Of a DNA stretch of 9,458 nt, positions 5,721-9,458 are shown in pieces (within the stretch, counting starts at the first letter, position 1; each line of letters opens with the position of its first letter). Under the pieces are notes generated by a model that did no database searches, was not told the DNA's origin, and was given only the letters and a program-made list of their open reading frames with translations. A program made the translations under genes and the position numbers. The stretch comes from Desulfobacteraceae bacterium (GTDB lineage Bacteria; Desulfobacterota; Desulfobacteria; Desulfobacterales; DAOWNP01): assembly GCA_030642545.1 (NCBI GenBank), contig DAOWNP010000079.1, positions 1 through 9,458 on the forward strand, in the 5' to 3' direction.

Positions 5721-6686
5721 ATGTCCGAAGAAATATTACCAGATATTTTTAGAGTAGAAATCCCTCTTCCTAAAAATCCATTAAAAGCAGTTAATTCCTA
5801 TTTTATTAAAAACAAAAACAGAAATCTTATAATTGATACAGGTATGAAGCATCAACTCTGCATAGATGCTATGGATAATGCCATTAAAAAACATAATATT
5901 GATCTTAATAAAACTGATTTTTTTATAACTCATCTTCATGCAGACCATATGGGACTTGTTAAATATCTCTCAACAAAATCCTCTATAATTTACTTTAACA
6001 AACCTGACGAAAATATTTTAAAAAACGATCATTTCTTTGATAGAATGGCAGAATTTGCCTATATAAGTGGATTTGACAGGGAAAGTATAAAACAGGCTTT
6101 TAAAGATCATCCTGGTACAAAATACAGCCCTAAAACATATCCTGATTTTAAAATAATAGAAGAAGACTATGTTATCAGTATTGGAAATTACAACTTAAGA
6201 TGTGTTGAAACACCAGGTCATACCAATGGGCATACATGTCTGTTTGAGTCTGAAAAAAAACTCATTTTTTCAGGAGATCATATATTAGGGAGCATCACTC
6301 CAAATATATCATTGTGGTCTCTTGATGAAAATCCCTTAAATGACTATTTTAAAAGTCTGGAAAAAATTAAAAAGCTTAATATAGAGTTAGTTCTTCCGGG
6401 ACACAGACAGGTGTTTAAAGATTGTAATAAAAGAATCAATCAGCTTTTAGATCATCATGAAAAAAGATTAGATGAAGTTTTAACTATTATTAAGCAGGGA
6501 GAAAAGACTCCTTTTGAAACAGCTCAAAGCATGTCATGGGATCTTAGCTACAAATCGTGGGATCTGTTTCCTGTTATGCAAAAGTGGTTTGCAACATCAG
6601 AAGCTTTTGCCCACTTAAAACATTTAGAATATTTAAAAAAAATAAAACGAACAATTAGAAATTCAACCATATTTTATTATTTTTAA
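5721..6686 (+). CDS. Metallo-beta-lactamase fold hydrolase
   Basis: The 321-residue protein has the complete set of metal ligands for a dinuclear MBL-fold hydrolase. THLHADHMG supplies His71, His73, Asp75 and His76; PGHTNGH supplies His167; SGDH supplies Asp186; and LPGH supplies His228. The family cleaves thioesters, lactones, phosphoesters or similar bonds. The glyoxalase II/LACTB2-like arrangement and the helical C-terminal extension (about 240-310, HHEKRLDEVLTIIKQGEKTP onward) resemble members acting on acyl or organic substrates, but the substrate is not readable. No signal peptide is seen, so it is probably cytosolic. AAGGA lies 8 bases before the ATG. It is the first gene of a same-strand run with a tandem hotdog protein (34 bases downstream), an SDR, a small protein and a transporter. 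It could instead be a general hydrolase; the fold and metal site are certain. Confidence 0.92.
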   Translation: MSEEILPDIFRVEIPLPKNPLKAVNSYFIKNKNRNLIIDTGMKHQLCIDAMDNAIKKHNIDLNKTDFFITHLHADHMGLVKYLSTKSSIIYFNKPDENILKNDHFFDRMAEFAYISGFDRESIKQAFKDHPGTKYSPKTYPDFKIIEEDYVISIGNYNLRCVETPGHTNGHTCLFESEKKLIFSGDHILGSITPNISLWSLDENPLNDYFKSLEKIKKLNIELVLPGHRQVFKDCNKRINQLLDHHEKRLDEVLTIIKQGEKTPFETAQSMSWDLSYKSWDLFPVMQKWFATSEAFAHLKHLEYLKKIKRTIRNSTIFYYF

Positions 6687-6720
6687 ACTTTCAGAAACTT
6701 CTTAAAATGAGACTATTTTT

Positions 6721-7596
6721 ATGACAAAAGATTATATTTATAACCATTTTGATAATATACCCTATCATAAAAGGCTTGGTGTAACATTAAAAGAGATTGG
6801 TAAAGATACTGTAAAGCTGGAACTGCCTTTTATTGAAAAAAACTCAAATTTTGGAGATGTGTTACATGGAGGAATTGCTGCTTCTCTAATAAGTATTACA
6901 GCGAGATATCTGGTTTTATCATCTCTTGACACAGAGTTTGATAAATACCATGTATCAATAATTCAGCAAGATGTTCAATATCTGTCAGCTGCTGTTTCAG
7001 AACCTGTAACAGCAACAGGTTCTATATTAAAACAGGGAAAAGAACTTACTTTTGTCAGCATAGATATAATGAAAAAAAACAATATATTTGTGGCAAGAGG
7101 TATTGTTACTTTAAGATATAGTAAAAAACCCGCTTTAGAGTATGAAATATATCCTGAAGATATAAACTGGAAAACTTTCTATAAAAAACCTTATAAGCTT
7201 AGTCCTGTAGCAGAAATTGCATCAAGTCAGGGGTTTATTAAAGATGTGGGAATGAATTATCTCCATATGGATGACAGAGTCTCCATAATAAAGCTTGATT
7301 TTAAAGATGAACTTTCTATAGATGGTAAAAATTTCCATGAAGGTATTATTACTGCTTTGTCTGATACAGCAGGAGCCATGGCTGCATGGGCTGCTATTTC
7401 ATTAGGTAGTCATAAAGCATCAACACCTGCTATACAGATGAATTTTTTTGATCTGCCAGATGGAGATAATATTATTGCTTTAGGTCGTGTCTTAAGTAAA
7501 AAAGCAGAATCTTTTATAAGTGAAGTTTCTGTGGTTTGTGAAAATAGCCATAAACTAATTGCCAAAAGCTCTGTTATTTACAGAATTGTAATATAA
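6721..7596 (+). CDS. Tandem hotdog-fold (PaaI-like) thioesterase-type protein
   Basis: The 291-residue protein is built from two hotdog domains. The first (about 10-135) has the signature NFGDVLHGGIAASL, with His49-Gly50-Gly51. The second (about 165-290) has NFHEGIITALSDTAGAMAAW, with His206-Glu207-Gly208 and Asp215. PaaI-type acyl-CoA thioesterases pair an HGG motif with an acidic residue about eight positions on (HGGxxxxLAD). Here the first repeat keeps HGG but has Ser where the acid should be, and the second keeps the acid but has HEG. The domains thus seem to have specialised and may share one composite active site. The likely reaction is hydrolysis of an acyl-CoA or related thioester, though a binding role or dehydratase is possible. 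There is no strong Shine-Dalgarno before 6721. The gene follows the MBL gene by 34 bases and precedes the SDR by 20, so translation is probably coupled within the operon. Confidence 0.85.
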   Translation: MTKDYIYNHFDNIPYHKRLGVTLKEIGKDTVKLELPFIEKNSNFGDVLHGGIAASLISITARYLVLSSLDTEFDKYHVSIIQQDVQYLSAAVSEPVTATGSILKQGKELTFVSIDIMKKNNIFVARGIVTLRYSKKPALEYEIYPEDINWKTFYKKPYKLSPVAEIASSQGFIKDVGMNYLHMDDRVSIIKLDFKDELSIDGKNFHEGIITALSDTAGAMAAWAAISLGSHKASTPAIQMNFFDLPDGDNIIALGRVLSKKAESFISEVSVVCENSHKLIAKSSVIYRIVI

Positions 7597-7616
7597 ATCT
7601 TTTACAAGGATATACT

Positions 7617-8429
7617 ATGGATAGTACTTTCAGATATTTATCAGGAAAAACAGCTTTGATTACAGGTTCTACTTCATTTATAGGTAAAAGTATAGCAGTA
7701 AAGCTGGCAGAACTTGGAGCTGATGTTATAATTAATGGACGAAATAAAGAAGCTGGTAAATCCGTTATAGAAGAGATAAATGATAATGGTAATAGTGCCT
7801 GGTTTGAACATGCTGACCTTTTAAAAGAAGAAGATGTTCGGAATATGGTGAAAAGAGTTATTGATAAGTTTAAGAAAATTGATATTCTTGTTGCATCTGG
7901 AGCCGGAGCAAGCTCTGATTCTCCATCTTTCAAGCTTTTTGAAGAGATGACAGCAGAAGATTTTTCGCGCTATATTAATGCCCACTGGCTTACGCGTATT
8001 TATACAATTCATGCTGTATTTCCATATATGAAATCAGCTGGTGGAGGAAAAATTATAGCTATTGGAACAGATGCCGGCAGAGTAGCTACCGTAGGTGAAT
8101 CCCTTATTGGCGGTGCAACATCCGGAATGATGCATATGTGCAGAGTACTTGCAAGAGAATTTGGTCGTCATAATGTTCGTATAAACAATGTATCCATGAG
8201 TTTTGTGTCAGATTCTATTCCAAGATGGGGTCAAAACTCAGAGGCCCTTAATCCATCTAAAAAAGGGAAAAAAGGAAAAGGAATTTTAGATGGTCTTCTT
8301 AAAAGAATGATATTTGATGTTAAACAAAATGATATTGCAGAAACTGTTGCTTTCCTGTCAGGGTCATGCTCAAATGCAATTACAGGACAGACAATTAGTG
8401 TTAATGGTGGTCTTTCAACACCAGGATAA
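7617..8429 (+). CDS. Short-chain dehydrogenase/reductase homologue lacking catalytic Tyr and Lys
   Basis: The 270-residue protein has SDR length and architecture: an N-terminal Rossmann motif TGSTSFIG (16-23), the adenine-contact Asp67 in HADLL, the helix Asn121 in YINAHW, and the C-terminal GQTISVNGGLS. The catalytic centre is degenerate. Aligning IIAIGTDAGR with the usual SSxAGR segment puts Thr151 at the Ser position, Ile164 at the Tyr and Thr168 at the Lys of the YxxxK motif. The middle glycine of TGxxxGIG is Phe21, and NNAG is replaced by ASGAG (93-97). Only Asn121 of the usual tetrad remains. Normal oxidoreductase chemistry is therefore unlikely. It may be a structural or regulatory partner, as in the BbsC subunit of the BbsCD alcohol dehydrogenase, or bind a ligand. 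A Lys-rich loop (214-221) lies in the substrate lid. AAGGA lies six bases before the ATG, and the gene is 20 bases after the hotdog gene. Confidence 0.9.
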   Translation: MDSTFRYLSGKTALITGSTSFIGKSIAVKLAELGADVIINGRNKEAGKSVIEEINDNGNSAWFEHADLLKEEDVRNMVKRVIDKFKKIDILVASGAGASSDSPSFKLFEEMTAEDFSRYINAHWLTRIYTIHAVFPYMKSAGGGKIIAIGTDAGRVATVGESLIGGATSGMMHMCRVLAREFGRHNVRINNVSMSFVSDSIPRWGQNSEALNPSKKGKKGKGILDGLLKRMIFDVKQNDIAETVAFLSGSCSNAITGQTISVNGGLSTPG

Positions 8430-8462
8430 TTCTGTTTTTTTGAAACAAACAAGGAGAAAATT

Positions 8463-8699
8463 TTGACAGAGATAAGAATGACCGGAGAAATTAGAACGGA
8501 TTATGATTGTGAAGCAACAGGAATGCCGGCAGAAAGATGGGGAGAGGCTGTTTTCAAAGTAGGAGGTCATGAAATAGTTCTTGAAGTAAGTGCTGAAAAA
8601 GACACCATTGTTGCAATTATGGTGGATGAAGATGTTGTATGGAAAGGAACGCTTAAAGGACTGAAACAGCTCTTGCAAAAAGAGGTGAAAAAACAATAA
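8463..8699 (+). CDS. Small conserved-looking hypothetical protein (78 aa, TTG start)
   Basis: I do not recognise this protein. It starts at TTG with a well-placed AAGGAG six bases upstream; the next in-frame ATG (8478) would be 21 bases from that site, so TTG is preferred. The 78-residue product has no signal peptide or membrane segment. It looks like a beta-rich core (VFKVGGHEIVLEVSAEKDTIVAIMVDEDVVW) followed by a C-terminal Lys-rich helix (LKGLKQLLQKEVKKQ). It begins 33 bases after the SDR stop and precedes the transporter gene by 77 bases, so it belongs to the same transcription unit. Size and placement suggest an accessory or scaffolding subunit for the neighbouring enzymes, but that is inference. 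Coding status is supported by the ribosome site, the uninterrupted frame and an ordinary amino-acid composition. Confidence 0.75.
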   Translation: MTEIRMTGEIRTDYDCEATGMPAERWGEAVFKVGGHEIVLEVSAEKDTIVAIMVDEDVVWKGTLKGLKQLLQKEVKKQ

Positions 8700-8776
8700 A
8701 AATATATTAAAAACAAACTGATGTGCAAAAAAAGCCGGAGAAAATTAAAAAAGAAAGTAAATAAAAGGAGACTTTT

Positions 8777-9458
8777 ATGGATTTTGCTATGACAATAAAG
8801 ATTGTTTTTCCATGTTTAATTGGCATGATTATGTTTGGAATTGGAATGACCTTAACTATAAAAGATTTTCGTAATATATTGTTTTACCCAAAAGCGGTGG
8901 CAATAGGTTTTTTAGCACAAATTATTCTTTTACCTCTCGTTGCTTTTTTTCTTGCTAAATTTATGAATGTAGATCCTGAGACTGCAGTGGGTATTGTATT
9001 GGTTGCCTCTTGTCCAGGAGGTCCAACAGCCGGTCTTTTTGTTTATCTCGCCAGAGGAGTTCCTGCATTATCTGTTTCCCTGACTACAATTAACACTCTG
9101 GTAACAATTTTAACTATTCCATTGATAACCGGATTTAGTATGAAGTATTTTATGGGAAGTGATACCCTTGTTGTTTTATCCTTTTGGTTAATTTTTAGAC
9201 AATTGTTAATAATGGCATTAGTTCCTATTATCCTGGGTATGGTGGTTCGGGCATATTGGCCTGATTTTGCAGATCGTAGTACTCGTAAATTTAATATTTT
9301 TTTTGTAGTAGCTTTAGTTTTTATAGGAAGCAGTATAATTTTCAAAGGAGACAGCCAATTATTTTCTAATATTAAAAAAACAGGAAATATAGTAATTATT
9401 CTTTATTTTTGCACAACCGGATTAGGATTTTTTCTTGCTAAATTATTTAAACTTAATA
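8777..9458 (+). CDS. BASS-family (bile acid:sodium symporter-like) transporter, 5' part
   Basis: The frame is open from ATG 8777 to the window edge, giving 227 residues without the C-terminus; full-length relatives are usually about 300-330. About seven hydrophobic segments are visible. The family-typical phrases are GIGMTLTIKDF (21-31), followed by YPKAVAIGFLAQIILLPL (37-54), and ASCPGGPTAGLFVYLARG (77-94), where PGG marks the broken helix of the substrate/Na+ site. BASS proteins import organic anions such as bile acids, pantoate, pyruvate or other carboxylates with Na+. The later conserved residues that help assign Na+ coupling fall outside the window. An AAGGAG site lies six bases before the ATG. 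It is the last visible gene of the MBL-hotdog-SDR run, so it probably moves a substrate or product of those enzymes across the inner membrane. The family call is good; the substrate is unknown. Confidence 0.85.
   Translation, partial: MDFAMTIKIVFPCLIGMIMFGIGMTLTIKDFRNILFYPKAVAIGFLAQIILLPLVAFFLAKFMNVDPETAVGIVLVASCPGGPTAGLFVYLARGVPALSVSLTTINTLVTILTIPLITGFSMKYFMGSDTLVVLSFWLIFRQLLIMALVPIILGMVVRAYWPDFADRSTRKFNIFFVVALVFIGSSIIFKGDSQLFSNIKKTGNIVIILYFCTTGLGFFLAKLFKLN

Noticed and set aside
6707..6724. Five-codon mini-ORF (MRLFL) whose TGA overlaps the hotdog ATG
   Set aside because: A stop-start overlap could couple translation, but it lacks a ribosome site of its own and such short frames arise by chance in AT-rich DNA.
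7574..7933. 119-codon minus-strand open frame opposite the SDR start
   Set aside because: It is antisense to the hotdog end and the SDR N-terminus, both clearly coding; there is no ribosome site and no recognisable motif.
9043..9345. 100-codon minus-strand open frame
   Set aside because: It is antisense to the transporter, whose plus-strand frame gives convincing membrane segments and BASS motifs.
1..9458. CRISPR array or riboswitch
   Set aside because: No regularly spaced direct repeats are visible, and no leader matches a riboswitch consensus I can recognise, including a cobalamin riboswitch ahead of the B12 radical SAM gene.

Overview
The window is AT-rich bacterial chromosomal DNA, roughly 30% GC outside the tRNA genes (judged by eye). 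Three features point to an anaerobic Desulfobacterota relative, probably of the Desulfobacteraceae type. They are a VPxPA/PEP-CTERM-like sorting tail, a cobalamin-binding radical SAM protein, and a remnant of an acyl-CoA mutase. This placement is inference from gene content; no 16S or other phylogenetic marker is present.

Layout. (1) 3-401: the 3' end of an exported protein with a C-terminal sorting tail. (2) 402-979: no intact gene, but two strong hairpins and a decayed 3' fragment of a methylmalonyl/isobutyryl-CoA mutase large subunit (628-822). (3) 941-1461: a divergent tRNA block, with tRNA-Asn(GTT) on the minus strand and tRNA-Val(TAC) plus tRNA-Asp(GTC) on the plus strand. Each side has a recognisable sigma70-type promoter and a hairpin terminator. 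(4) 1535-5392: three minus-strand genes, read right to left: a DUF89/ARMT1-like phosphatase, an FKBP-type peptidyl-prolyl isomerase lipoprotein, and a B12-binding radical SAM protein. (5) 5721-9458: a plus-strand gene run that is probably one operon. It encodes a metallo-beta-lactamase-fold hydrolase, a tandem hotdog thioesterase-like protein, a degenerate short-chain dehydrogenase, a 78-residue unknown protein starting at TTG, and the first 227 residues of a BASS-family (bile acid:sodium symporter-like) transporter cut by the window end.

The most interesting part is the plus-strand operon. The SDR has lost the catalytic Tyr and Lys, and also a glycine of its nucleotide-binding motif. The double-hotdog protein splits its conserved catalytic-site residues between its two halves. 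Together with a hydrolase, a small protein and an organic-anion transporter, this looks like a compact acyl-thioester or organic-acid processing and transport module that I cannot match to a described pathway. Its substrate cannot be read from the sequence.
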